A stretch of DNA of 64,000 nt, from contig QZCP01000113.1 in NCBI GenBank assembly GCA_003956705.1, positions 185,732-249,731 of the forward strand, in the 5' to 3' direction. The notes under the pieces were generated by a model. That model did no database searches and was not told the origin of the DNA. It saw nothing but the letters and a program-made list of their open reading frames with translations. Every line of letters begins with the position of its first letter. Position 1 is the stretch's first letter. The translations under genes were made by a program, and so were the position numbers. The stretch is from Brevipalpus yothersi (lineage: Eukaryota; Arthropoda; Arachnida; Trombidiformes; Tenuipalpidae). This document shows, one piece after another, positions 25,506 to 38,096 of this stretch.

Positions 25506-28500
25506 TATTTTTGGAACGAAGGATCATCGAGCTTCTCTTTTCCTCGAATTAATTTACTGTATTTTCAATTACAGTTACAATCTATGCTGTTTATGCGTAG
25601 ATTGATGTTAATTTGATACAAAGCAACTGTTGATCTATCCTTGGATTCGATGTAATTTAAATAATTGATGAAGAATAAGTTTCAACACACAAAACAATCA
25701 GAATATTTGGGAGGAATGTTCCATTTGGTCGGATATACTTCATGAATACCACCAAATTGATAATAATATTTTAAATATATTCACACAAATTTCAATAAAT
25801 GGAAAAAAATATGGAAGTATGGAGGACTCTTGTTTTCTAACACAATCATATTGATACACATACCAGAGACAAAATACACACAATTCTTATCTCGTATCCC
25901 AGAGACAGTATCATTTTCACCGGTATGGCTTCAGGTAAGCCAATTTGAGGCAGCTTTCAATAGTGGAAATAAAATTTTATTCATGATCATAAATAATATG
26001 CATGAAAAAAATGTGTTCAAGTAGAAGTTATAGAATAGATCGATATGTAGATAAATATAATTCTTCCTGGGTTGATTGTTCACCAATTTATTGAGTTCTT
26101 TAATTACCGGTTCATCAAAAAGAAGATTGCTTTCCGGGATGTGAGAGGTGAAAAATATGAACAATAGAGTATGATAATGCTGCTATGCAAATTTTTGTCA
26201 ACTACAAGGAGGACAAGAAAAAAGTACCAAAATTTCACCCAATCTGATAGCTATTTATTATTACATCAGTCATTTCAGTTGACTTGAGACTAATTTTGAT
26301 ATGAGTTGAACTCTTCTTCTTCGGATAACTTGCATCTCTGTTGAGTTGAACTCAATTTCAATTTCGATGAGACTCATTTCAAATGACATGAGATCAAACT
26401 GAACAAAAGATGACCGCAAATATGATGACCGGCCATCTTCATCACACAGTAGTGGTTCATCACTGTTGAGTCCTACACCTACTGAGATCAATTGTTATAT
26501 ATACATTTTTTTTCGATTATGGCCAATGGAAGACATACAAAATTGATTGATTAGTTGAGATCTGTACCTTTCTACTCTATCTTGTTCATCAAACTCATCA
26601 TTAAATACATTTGGTTTCATTTCTAATGAAAAAATGTTTCAATGATTTGAAAAATGGACTCAATCCACTTGAAAAATTTCTCTTCCTCTTCTCACTGTTC
26701 AATTTTGCGGTTTCAACTCATTTGAAAATCGATTCATGCCATATGAATAAAGTGTTCAAGTCAACCGAAAATACTGAATTATCGATTCTTCATTTGATGA
26801 GATTTTTTGAATCCAATATTGCTGATGACCAAAATTAGGATTTTTTTTATGTTTGATATTTATTTTCATAGATCATTTATTCACACTGGATTTGCTGGAA
26901 ATCGATAAGAAGTGGGACTCAATCCAAAGGTCAAGAACCAGATAATAGACCAAATAAGTGTTGAAAAGAGAGAGAAAAATGCCATTACGAATTCTGTTCG
27001 CAACATCTTCCGAATGCTGACCAGCGGCAAGAACAGAGGATCCCTCTGTGAAAAGTTTTACTCAATGTTTATTATTATTATTTTTCACTTTGAAACTCAC
27101 GAAAACATGGAAAGATGTTTCAAAATTATCTGAGGATGATAACCTGGAAGGCCAGCTGAGAAATATTCAAAACTTTTGGCGAAAATACTCGCTTGAGGGT
27201 GATAATTGTTTTTTCGATTCTATCAAAAGCAAATTTACGATACTTTTGAGGCAGTCAATCATGTTGTTAGCTTTTTGGTTATAAGTATTATCACAATTAT
27301 CCAAATTTTTCCATGTCCTACAATGGACTGAACAGTTCAACATCAATCAGGTGCTATTTTTCTGTGAAATCTGTCCGATAAAAGTGATGGAAAAGTTTTT
27401 TGGATAGGAGTTAACATAGAAGCTCCTTGAATTGTTATCGATAGAGGCCAAAAAGACAATGAGCCAGTTACAAAGGCAATTAAGCGATATTTTCAATATT
27501 CCATTGAATCATTCTCTCAATCATTCGCAAATTTCCAGTTGCTGATCATCTTAGACTCAGCCCTCAAACTTATTCGAGTCTAACAAGTAAGTCTAAGTAA
27601 CATATTATTGGTTGTATCTATAATCAAAATTTCTAAAAAAATCAATCGAAAATTCTGTGCAATTTTCAACCAGTCCACAAATAACTGCGTCAATAATTTG
27701 AGACCACGAAGAACAAACTGACTTTGAATGCGAAACTTTATCGCTAGGAACTGCACTGAATGTTGATCTCGAAGAGTAACCTTTCTCGTAGGTCTCTATC
27801 GAAGTTCAATCATCTGACGAGTGAGTGATTCATCTACAAGTGTATCAATGTCCAGCAGGGCATTCCATCTTCCATAGCTACGTAAAAAGTGATAATTTCA
27901 TTTTTTTTAATAGTCCATGAGAGGAGTGTGAGGGCCATTTTTGGAATAATTGAAAAGTGAGAAAGACCATGATGATTGGAAAATCACCTTAACTACCTTC
28001 TAAGGAGACAATAAAAATTCAATAACACCAACCTGCTGTTTTTTACGCAGAGAAAAAAATATGGTACCAAGGTAATGATCATGATGTTACCATGCGAATA
28101 ACGGTAAATCCAAGTCCATGATCGACGTAAGACATAGCCTTTACACGAGTTCAAGTAACTCAAAGCAAAGTCATCCTGATTCGTAGTAAGTTCATTGATT
28201 TTACAGTTCATCCATCCAAGTTCATTGACTAATATCGACTAAATCAATTGACCACAGAGACAATCAAGAGATGGATTAATGGCCATCAATTTTAATTATC
28301 AAGATTATGCTTTTCATCAGCAAATATGTGTGGAGCCACTGAAGTCAAGTGGAATCTTTTTCATGTCTCTCGATTCTGGTTTCGTTCAGTGGTTTTATTA
28401 AATGCAAACATTTTCGTTAGAAGAAAAACTTTCCAAAAACTTTTTGTCCACTAAAAAAATTACGAGAAATCTAATGTATTTATTTTCCTCTCAAGAAAAT

Positions 28501-29075
28501 ACTGAGTCTGATTTTTTTTATCATTTTCTAAGAAGAACTTCCGATCCATCCATTCCTTTCTCGTTCAACTTTGCTCCTCCATAGTCTAACTGATCGGAAA
28601 TTGATTTCTCCTTCCTTCAACTCTCTCTCTCTCTATCTTTTTTCTCTCTCTCTCACGATTACACTATTGACTTGATATGTGTACACTTGTAGATGATAAA
28701 GATGATGAAAGATGATTAGTGTAATAATTATCGAAAGCCTGTCAAGAGCCTGAAGAGAGGCTGTCTGAGAGGCAGAAGAAAGGATCTGTCTGTAGCATAA
28801 CAAGTGAGGGATGTCTGAATGATGGAGAGAGAAAAAACAAGTTAGACTCGGTCTCTTAACCCTCTTTTATTTTCAGACCATCGATCCAGCCCAAACCTTA
28901 TTACACCATTTTAAATCACGCCAAGTGAAACCATCGGACGTCCTAGTCTTATTCAAGATCACAAGGTAATCATTTGATAGCATCAACTGACTGATGCGTC
29001 AGCGACCTGGAAGATTGAAACGATTCAGCTTCTCAAGATACTCCATGTTATTTTTTGCGTCTCTCTTTTCTCTCT

Positions 29076-29079
<4 letters not shown>

Positions 29080-29111
<32 letters not shown>
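29080..29111. repeat. (CT)n microsatellite
   Basis: About 15 units preceded by interrupted CT/T runs, intergenic. Confidence 0.9.
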
Positions 29112-29114
<3 letters not shown>

Positions 29115-29433
29115 TGAAATATCTGCTTTTGGAAAAATATCTTGTTTTTCTTTATGTCGTCATCACCATCAGGCCAACACCTTAGTATTACAGCACTTGT
29201 ATATACATATATTTATCGTAATCATTAATGTATTTTTCGAAAATATTTGGATATTCGAGATACATAATAATGTGATAAAAAAAATTTTTAAATTATATTT
29301 ATTATTGTTACCGGGATCAATTGCATGTGGCTAATGGATGACTAGATTGCTTCAATTTTGAGTCAGCAAACCTTGGAAAAAAACCGTCTGGGCACTCGAA
29401 TCTCTCTCTTTCCCCTCTGTCTCACCTTTCTCA

Positions 29434-29438
<5 letters not shown>

Positions 29439-29489
<51 letters not shown>

Positions 29490-29504
29490 ACTCACTCACT
29501 CACT
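29439..29504. repeat. Compound (CT)n(CTCA)n microsatellite
   Basis: About 23 CT units, then about five CTCA units. Confidence 0.92.
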
Positions 29505-30574
29505 ACCAGGAAGAAAAATATTTTCTTCGACAACATTTCTGTGGAAAAGATTATAATGATAAATTATATGAATCGAATTCGATCATCAGGGTGAATTTCA
29601 CCATTCTCCGAAATACTATCAAGATGCATGGCAATTTATGAATTTATTTCCATTCACTCCGCTCACTGTGTCTCTCTATCTGTACCTGAATTATGGCTGT
29701 TTTACAGCACATCGAGACATGGAAAGCTCTCTACCATAAATTATTACCAGAATATACCTTGGCAAATGATAGGCTCATGAATTGGGGTTTTGTTCACTGA
29801 TTCGCGCAAACAATCGAGAGAGAATAACACATGAGATGAGAAGTAATAGATGCCAATTTGAAATGGTGATCATCACCCTTTTTTTCTCCTCTATCAACCA
29901 ATAATACATCAGCTGATTGTTGAAGCGAAAGATCATGATGAAGAATGAATGCTACAAATCGGCCTCATGTGCTACCGAATCTAGGGCTTCTCCAGAAGAG
30001 AACATTATAGCATAAAGATAGTCTCTGTATGTGTGTATGTGTAGAGGCAGAGAAATTGACAATTGTTCTGGTTCATTAGTAACGAGAGCAATTCAATTAG
30101 ATTATGCTACAAGATAAGAGACTTCCCAAGCAACAATTAATATCAATATTAGCAGAGAAAGAATGTTGCCAACAAGAAATTGCTCTGGTAACAAGAGACA
30201 ACAAACGAAAATGTTCAACGAATCGTCAGAACGAAAAAGGAGAGAGACAGATAATCGAATGATTAGGATGTTCACACGAGAAATGCATTCATCATTGAAC
30301 TGAGCATTACCAGTATGATAGGGAACTTCCTCAATCGATTATGATTGGTTATGTTCATTGGATTTCTCTCTCTCTCTCTCTCTCTTGCACTTTTTTGAAA
30401 ACAGATTCCGAAGTTTAGAGGATGAATGAAAGTTAGAGAATTGTAAACAAGCTATTGTTGAACAACTCGATGACGAAAGATGAGATGAGAAGCTTATCAT
30501 TTATCGCTGTCACTGGACCATCATCAGAACAGAGAGCGAGAGAGGAGCGAAAAAAGATAACAACAAATTGCTTT

Positions 30575-30576
<2 letters not shown>

Positions 30577-30608
<32 letters not shown>
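30577..30608. repeat. (GA)n microsatellite
   Basis: About 16 units, intergenic. Confidence 0.92.
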
Positions 30609-30615
<7 letters not shown>

Positions 30616-31412
30616 ATACGAGGTGAATGATAAGCATTCGTTCCAACGAATTCTGATCATGTTCATTGATTGTAACTTATTGTGTCACCCTAAAGTTCAT
30701 AGACTGTACATGGACATACGTTTATTAGTTTGCCGAGACAAAGAGCCGGAGAAAAAAAAGATAATTTGCGTACATTGTATGCCAAAAAACTTCCTGTTGA
30801 TCAGAATGTTGTGATATTATGCAAATTACAAGCTGTTCAATGACTGCTGGTGATCACAAGCTGTGAGTGGAAAACTGTTTGTCCCATCAAACAGTCTTCC
30901 AGTGCCGCTGGAAGTTTCGTGATTTCCATGCAAATAAACGCTGTAAGCTTGCTAGTCTGGAAATTGATTCGCTAAGATCACTTTTATCCCGATCAAATAA
31001 ACACACTCACACAATTATCGAGCAAAGTTGAATAACTTTGATTCCCAAATGAGATTGTGAAACAATCAGCTCCTAATGTCTCTATGTGTGTGTATGTGTG
31101 CACTTGAGCACGTCTGGGTGTGCTAAGATAAGGAGAATAGTATTTCATTTTGTCAAAATTGTTGGAGTAAAAATACTTCAAGGAAATCATTGTAACCATT
31201 ATACGCCATCATCATCTTATGAGATGAGGCTCCACATACACATACAGACACTCAAACTCACATAAATATCGGAAAGATGAGGATGTGATTTTCTAGTATG
31301 TTTATCATTGTGTGCGCACTAGATTACGTGATGAGCTACACGAAATATACGTAAAAATATTCTAGGACATCCAGTCGTCGAAAGTATACCTCTTGCCAAA
31401 AGACTTTCTCTT

Positions 31413-31419
<7 letters not shown>

Positions 31420-31482
<63 letters not shown>
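31420..31482. repeat. (CT)n microsatellite
   Basis: About 31 pure units, about 1.4 kb downstream of the 4E-BP stop. Confidence 0.95.
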
Positions 31483-31483
<1 letters not shown>

Positions 31484-32164
31484 ACTCAAGGAATTTTTAA
31501 GTGCTCAAAGGATGCAAGAGTGGGTAAATATATATATCGCCAGTCACCTTTGCATAATCATTCAGCGGAGACCTTCTTCTTCATCTTCCAAGAACATTTC
31601 ATGATAGATAGAGATGGCTGACTGAATTTTGTGAGGCTGTCGAGGCCAAAAATGAGGTTACTGTACGTCATGAGAGGGAAATAAACTCGAAGATAAATTG
31701 GAGGAGAGAGAGAAACTGAGATGTTTAAATTGATTTTGAAGATTTCTTTTTTTTCATCTTATATTTGAAAGAAAATACAAGTGAGCAAGCGATGATCACC
31801 AAGAAAGATAGAAAGAGGTGTGATCACCGGAAAAAACATTTACATTTTATATATTTTCTTTTTCAATTTGATCTTATATGCTGCTGTAAGGACATGGTTG
31901 AGGAAAATTTTGAGCATGTGAGGAGGCACATACACAACACACAATCACCATAAAAATCGAAAGAAAAACCTAAATCAATGATATCCATTGAGAGAGGCAG
32001 CTTGTGTTGTAATTAACGTACAATGTACTTCAGAATGATAGTTTATAAAATAAAAACAAAAACACAAAGAAAGTAAGAGAAAAAGAAAGAAAAAAAGAGG
32101 AAAGGAAGAGAAGACAAGGAATATTCCCAAAGAAGACCGAAATCCCATTAATTGTGAATCACCT

Positions 32165-32200
32165 TGTGTATGTGTGTGTGTGTGTGTAAGTGTGTATGTG
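32165..32200. repeat. (TG)n microsatellite
   Basis: Slightly interrupted TG run downstream of 4E-BP. Confidence 0.8.
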
Positions 32201-32894
32201 TGAAAAGATTCTGCTGTATGACGCAAAGTCACAGACCAGATGAGATGGGAGAGTAGATTTGATGATTTATGGTGGATGATTCAAGATGAGAAGATGATCT
32301 GATGATAGTTTGTATCTTATTTTTGTTGATTTTTATTCGAATGAGAAAATGTTTCTGTTTCCATCCTGATCGAGGACCCATCCAGGACCAATGATGGAAC
32401 GTACCCGAAGTGAGATCCAGAGGAAGATTGAAGTAATAATAAGAGTGATAAAATTGATTCAATCAATATATTCATTGATCATCATCTTATGTTGTCTTGA
32501 AATATCATCGAAGAATAATTGTCATAATAAGATACTGAATGGAAACGATCCGGTTGAAAGACAGTATATATGAAAGTTGTATGGTGACAGGAGAGATTTA
32601 CATAGAATTCTGTTAAGGCACAGCATTCCAAGAGTGTAAATTTCCAATTACCATAGCTCATATATGTATAAAAGACCATTTAATTCCATTGTTATCGAAG
32701 CCACCAATTTTAAAACGGATTGTTTGTTAGTCAAGATGATACTTTCAAGTGTTCAATGTGTCTTATAAAATGAAAATTCGCATTAATATGATGCTTTTGG
32801 GTAAAGCAAGCAAAATGATGTAGGTCATGTGGGGGTGGCTGTGGGGAAAACGATTGTATGCATAGTTGGCAGCCAGAAAAAAAGGATCATTTGA

Positions 32895-34723
32895 TCACAT
32901 GTCCATGGAGAATTGAGGTTCATCGGTGTTGGTTGGAGGCTCACTTTCAACTCCTAGAAGTTGATGGGAATGGGAAAAATAGAGAAGGAATAAATAGTTA
33001 TCGTGAAATAAAAAATTTTGGTTTAATGTTGGAAGTAAGTGGTGTAAATGATGGTGAACGTGCTAACGCTGTCACCATCACTGCCTAACAACCATCACAA
33101 GTCACAAGAGGAGAGAGAGCGAGAGAGAATAATATGAGCCGAGATATGCCAAGGGAATTTTTCATGATAAATGATTCGATAGAGATAACTGATTCCAATG
33201 ACAAAAGGGTTGATGTAGTTTATCTAGTTCTCGTGGAAAGAATCAGGAAACCCATTAACCAAGAGTGTCAGTTGGAATCAGTCCATATATTTCTTAGCCT
33301 GAAAATCTCACAAAGTGGTTCCAGGAGGGGGGCAGGTCATAAATCAAGAATTGTTTACCATGTTGGAGCTCAAAGTTTCATGGAAAATCGAGAGCACGCT
33401 CATATTGTACCGAATATGAAATATACTGCATACTGCATAAGTTTTCAAATTTTTTTCCTGAACATATCACACACTATCTCTCTCTCTCTCTCTCTCTCAA
33501 TGTGACTCTCAGCATTGAGGTTGAGAGGCGAATTCAAAGAGGCAACATTGATAATGGTGTTCAGATAAACATATATACATACCTTTAACTTGAGCAGGAG
33601 ATTCTGATGCTTTTGTTGGGCTCGATCGGCTAGGTTTTGGAGCAGGTCGCCTGGGAGGCGAAAACTTGCTCTCCTTCAGATTCTCTGGCGATATACTTGT
33701 GGTCACACCAGCAATGAATGGCAAATTTTTCGGGGGTGTTGAGGCCACAGGCGAATTACGCATTTTCATTAGAAAACTTCGATCGTAAATTATTCGAGTA
33801 CCTGGAATGAGTGGAATATACAGATTGGAAGAGAGAAATAAATTAGAATTGTTTTGATGAGAGAAAATTAGCTTTCTCCGAATGTTCCTCTCGGTGTAAG
33901 GCATATGGAAGAGGGAAGGCTGACATGTGATTTTTCTCCGAACTCTGTGTCCAGCCAGCTGATGGTACAAATGTTTTTATATGAGTCAGGCTGGTCATAG
34001 TAATCGTTCAAATTGAGATGATGAACATGGTATCTGCTTCTCGCTTCTGGCAAACTGATCAAAAGTATTCACACTGCCGCAATGAGATGGAAAGGGAAGT
34101 CGCATGATTGAGAGAGAGCATCATGTGAGAAAATGAACCTTGAAAAACAAGTAAAAGATGTCGAAAAACTAGCTAATAAAATTTATATTTGCAATCATTT
34201 TTTTTGATAGCAAAAAAGCATACAGAGAAAAAGAGAGAAGCAATGTGAACGACCACTGATTGATAGGCTCTCTCTCTCTTCTTTTCCTAAAGTAGCCGAA
34301 AGCAAAATAGGATCCCATGACTACTTCGTACGATACGTGCAGCTAATTTGTATGCAGATTTAGTGTAGATTTGAGATGTAAAAATGTGGGCGAGCAAAGA
34401 GGAATGAAGGGGGTAAGAGAGAGAGAGAGAGAGAAAGGCAGTTGTCAAGGGAAGCATTGGAAGCACCCATTTTCCATGGGAAAGAGAGAAAAAGAGAGAG
34501 AGGAGAATAAACGTACAAGTTTTCCAGCAACACATGATCATGTGAGCTTGTTTATGAACAGAATCCTTTTTTCAATATAAGCCAACTCATATCGTTTCTC
34601 TCTGGATTCTCACTCGTATCATGCTTTCGTTTGCTCTTTTTTCTCCTGACTTGTTGATAGAAGAAAGAAAAAGAAAGGAAGAGAGAGAGAAAGAGAGAGA
34701 AAGAGAGAGAAAGAGAGAGAAAG

Positions 34724-34807
<84 letters not shown>

Positions 34808-35293
34808 GCAAAAGCTTTCAAGTGAGATAGATATGAATAATATCCGCTGAAATTTTTCAATGTATTTTTCGCTTAGCTAATCTTGCACGATAATCCGGTA
34901 TGATAAACAAAGAAAATAGGCTTAAATTGGGTATCATGATAAGTTGATTCTATAAAATCTGGTGAACCCTACCGTTCTCACGAATTTTGATGGGCACGAT
35001 CTAAGTAAGTATAAGTTAAACATACTCTGATTGTATCGATTAATTTGATATCACATGATTTCAGAGTTCGGAACAGCTTACGAGCCTCTCCATGTCACCG
35101 TTTCGAGTAAATATTAAGGAAGGAAAAAAATACATCAAACCGAAAACTTACCTCCTGGACTGGTAGCGAATAGTGTTCCACCGGGTGTTTGTGAATAATT
35201 AGATGGAAGCTGAGACATATCAGTCAAATTAACTCGCTTGGGAATACTTAAAGCACCCTTAGACATGTTTGCGGGAGATATTGCGGGCATCAT
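32895..35293 (-). CDS. 4E-BP: eIF4E-binding protein, 4E-BP (3 exons, complete)
   Basis: Cytosolic translational repressor that binds eIF4E and is released when TOR phosphorylates it. Minus-strand exons: 35293-35152, 33801-33583 and 32953-32895; phases agree (1, 1) and total 139 aa. The eIF4E-binding motif YDRSFLM (53-59) fits YxxxxL-hydrophobic. Phosphosites of vertebrate 4E-BP1 have counterparts: Thr36 in TPGG, Ser45 in SPGG (Thr in most relatives), Ser64 in NSP and Thr69 in TPP. The last exon, only 59 bases, begins after a clean pyrimidine tract (TTCTAG) and ends FSMDM-stop, which fits the C-terminal TOS motif that docks Raptor. Two adjacent ATGs open the frame (35293 and 35290). The N-terminus lacks a clear RAIP motif. 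Introns are 1.35 kb and 0.63 kb. Confidence 0.92.
33475..33498. repeat. (CT)n microsatellite in 4E-BP intron 2
   Basis: About 11 units, 85 bases inside intron 2 from the exon 2 donor. Confidence 0.9.
34679..34804. repeat. Compound purine repeat in 4E-BP intron 1
   Basis: About seven copies of the ten-base unit GAGAGAGAAA, then two pure GA runs split by GGAA. Confidence 0.92.
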
Positions 35294-35402
35294 TAACGGT
35301 ACAAGTGTTTTGTGAAAATGACAATTTAAAGTGTATCGAGATTATTCGGTAAATCACACAAACTTCTCAAACAAATTAAGAAGGCACAAAACAGTGTGGA
35401 TG

Positions 35403-35410
35403 TTTATATA
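35403..35410 (-). promoter_or_regulatory. 4E-BP: Possible TATA box of the 4E-BP gene
   Basis: CTATATAAAC on the minus strand, about 110 bases before the first ATG. This would give a 5' UTR near 80-90 bases. It is supported by motif and spacing only. Confidence 0.35.
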
Positions 35411-35659
35411 GATGGGAGCAAAAATTACAACGATAATACACTTATGGAAAAGTAAGAGAAGATGTTAAAAATTTTCTTAATTCCAAAGAACTGATATGAT
35501 TAATCAACAATAATCATCAAACAAGGATGGATCAAAACACAAAGATCACAGAGAAAAGCCTCTAACACAACTGTTGAAATACTCAATTCCTGAGAGCTTT
35601 TATATACAGCTAACAAGTGAGTCATTTCGACAAAACAACATCATCACGTGCCATCGGAC

Positions 35660-35790
35660 GATCTCTCTACTCTCTCTCTCTTTGCTCTCTCTTCTCTCTC
35701 TTGACTCTCTCTTCTCTCTCTCCTCTCTCTCTTCTCTCTCTTGACTCTCTCTCTTCTCTCTCTTGACTCTCTCTCTCCCTCTCTCTCTTC
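35660..35790. repeat. Imperfect CT minisatellite upstream of 4E-BP
   Basis: A nested repeat of CTCTCTCTT and CTCTCTTGA units of about 10-20 bases, starting 370 bases before the 4E-BP start codon. Confidence 0.85.
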
Positions 35791-38096
35791 GTATGTTTTG
35801 CAACTTTCATGTTTCTGTGTGTGTTTGATGAACAAAAATAAAAAAAAAATGTCACTGACTGAATTCATGATCAATAGCCTAGTGTGTGAATAACGTACAC
35901 AGACACACACACATGATGAGGACAAGATTTTCGGTTTTCAGGGGAAGATAGAAAAATACTAGAAACAGATGATATTTTGGGGCACTTGAGTGTGGCCCGC
36001 ATCTGGGCCCATCTTTTCGATGGGAAAATAAGTGGATATGTTTTACTCAAGTGATTACATATATCCTTCGGAAGTATGCGCACACATTTTGATCACAGGA
36101 TGGTTGGAAGTGAGAAAAATATTATTGCAGTCTATTCAGACAATTAACACTTATTTTTTTTTCGGCTTCTCATGGCTTCTCATGGCTTTTCTAGCCCTGA
36201 AAACAGACGATCCACATTGTACACATGAGAGGACATTAACGGACCTTCCAGTTCGAGGTCAATACTATCTGGTGGAAAAAGAGAGAGAAAAAATGTGTCT
36301 TTTTCGGTTTTATTCCGCTGATGGAATCGGGAAATGTTCTCTGGCCAGAGCAAATCTGTGTTCCATATATCCAATAAAATGGAAAAATTTCATGCAATTA
36401 TTTAACCCAATATTTTCGATCTTCTGACGATTTTTTCAACTTTATTCGAAAAATTTTAAAGCTTTTTGGCCAATATTTTATGGAATTTTTTCTTCAATTT
36501 CTTTCTCTTCTTCAATTTATCGAATATTTACACTGATGCAGTGACATCTTTCGATCTGCTTTCACACCGAATTGAGTTGATTTCAAAAGTTTCCAGAAAG
36601 TTTCATCATGCTAGTTGATAAATAACTACCGGGCTTTGGATAATTATTTCTTTGTCAAATTATCATTATCAAATCATTAGGAACATCCGATTTGGGTGAT
36701 TCATTGCAACCACCGGAAAAGATTGCTGTTTGGGAATGTTCTCACAGTTGATAATGAATCTTTCTTCCACTCCACTATCAACCATCTCGAAGACCAATGT
36801 GCATGAGATTAAAGCATTCATGATGAAAGGAAAAGATGCGGATGAATATGGTGGCAAACAAGCAGATGAGTATGGAAAAGTTCACATAACATTGATCCAG
36901 ATTGAAAAAGAGTTAAAAAGTTGAAAAGTGAAAGACCTAAGCCATTGAATAATGAATAAAGTTCTTCTTCGAGTAGAAAAGGAAAAGTATTCCGTTCATT
37001 TTAGCGGGAAAGTTCTCCATAGGCTCTTGCTCTCACTGTAAGCTCAGAAAATTTTCCAAAAATTATGCTTGTTTCATTGTCTTTGTTAACGAATGACTAA
37101 TGAGTTGATATTCTTCTTGAAACTATCACTTCCAAGTTTAGTATGCCACTGGAAACATCAGAAAATATGAAAGCTTGGAAGCACCTTCAACTAATGCTGA
37201 ATCATACTCAGTCTAGGCAGTAAGCGATTGGAAGATTATCTGACATACATATAAAGTCGTAGAAAAGTCAACCCCTGAGAACTACTGTGCAAAGTTGATA
37301 TTGGATCATACATGATAGCTGTAATTGTCCTCAGAACCACGTGATTCAGTGAATTTATAGATTTTGGAGAACTTGAATCGATATGATAGAAAATGAATTT
37401 GAAAATACATGTACATGTATACCGATTTTTCAGGGAAAGAGATGTTATTCAAGAAACCCATTCTATAATGACCTTCTGATTTCATCCACTCTCATGAGCA
37501 TCATTTTAAAAAGGGATAGAGAAGCTATTTCATGAAAAATACTGAACCACTTAGCCGCAATCCTATGAATTATCAAAAATGTCAAGAACGATTGAAACAA
37601 AAAGATTGCAAGCTGCTTCCGAGAATATTTGATAAGATGGATAGATTAAAAAAAGTTGCTTCTTTCCTAAAGAAATGAGGAGTCAGGGAAATGTTTGAGA
37701 GAAGAATGCAAATTGTGGTCTATTAGCTGATTGGATGATATGGATTTTTCAGGAAATATCAATGAGCCCAATTCTGTGACTCAATTTCCCATGGATGATA
37801 TCAACCCAGCTTCATCATATTACGACTGATATAGCAATTCAACATTAATCTTGAGCTCTTAAATAGTCATAGATGTTCACATCAGTTTCGACTGCTTTCG
37901 ATTTCTTTTTTGAGCTCAAATTTTTTAGATTCTAAGTTATCAATCTTCTTCTTGGATAAAGACTGGTTGAGTGAATGTGACTGGTCATCTATTTTATTCA
38001 TCACAAGTGTCTATGTGTTTGTTCTAGTTTACTTCGAGTGAAACAAGATACCATCGTGATTTGATTCTTTCGATTATCATACACTTTTTCATAATC

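Larger units (their letters stand above)
25506..32894. other. 7.4-kb gene-poor region
   Basis: Between the fucosyltransferase start and the 4E-BP stop. It holds CT, GA and TG arrays. Coding-like but unassigned stretches occur at 26270-26491 (minus) and 27048-27284 (plus). No convincing gene. Confidence 0.5.
35294..38096. other. Divergent intergenic region between 4E-BP and the Sema-PSI-IPT gene
   Basis: Contains the candidate 4E-BP TATA box and the CT minisatellite. The rest is AT-rich with no supported gene. Confidence 0.55.

Noticed and set aside
27048..27284. 78-codon frame starting with a signal-peptide-like stretch
   Set aside because: Only a hydrophobic start supports it. There is no family match, no Cys framework and no clear promoter or poly(A) signal.
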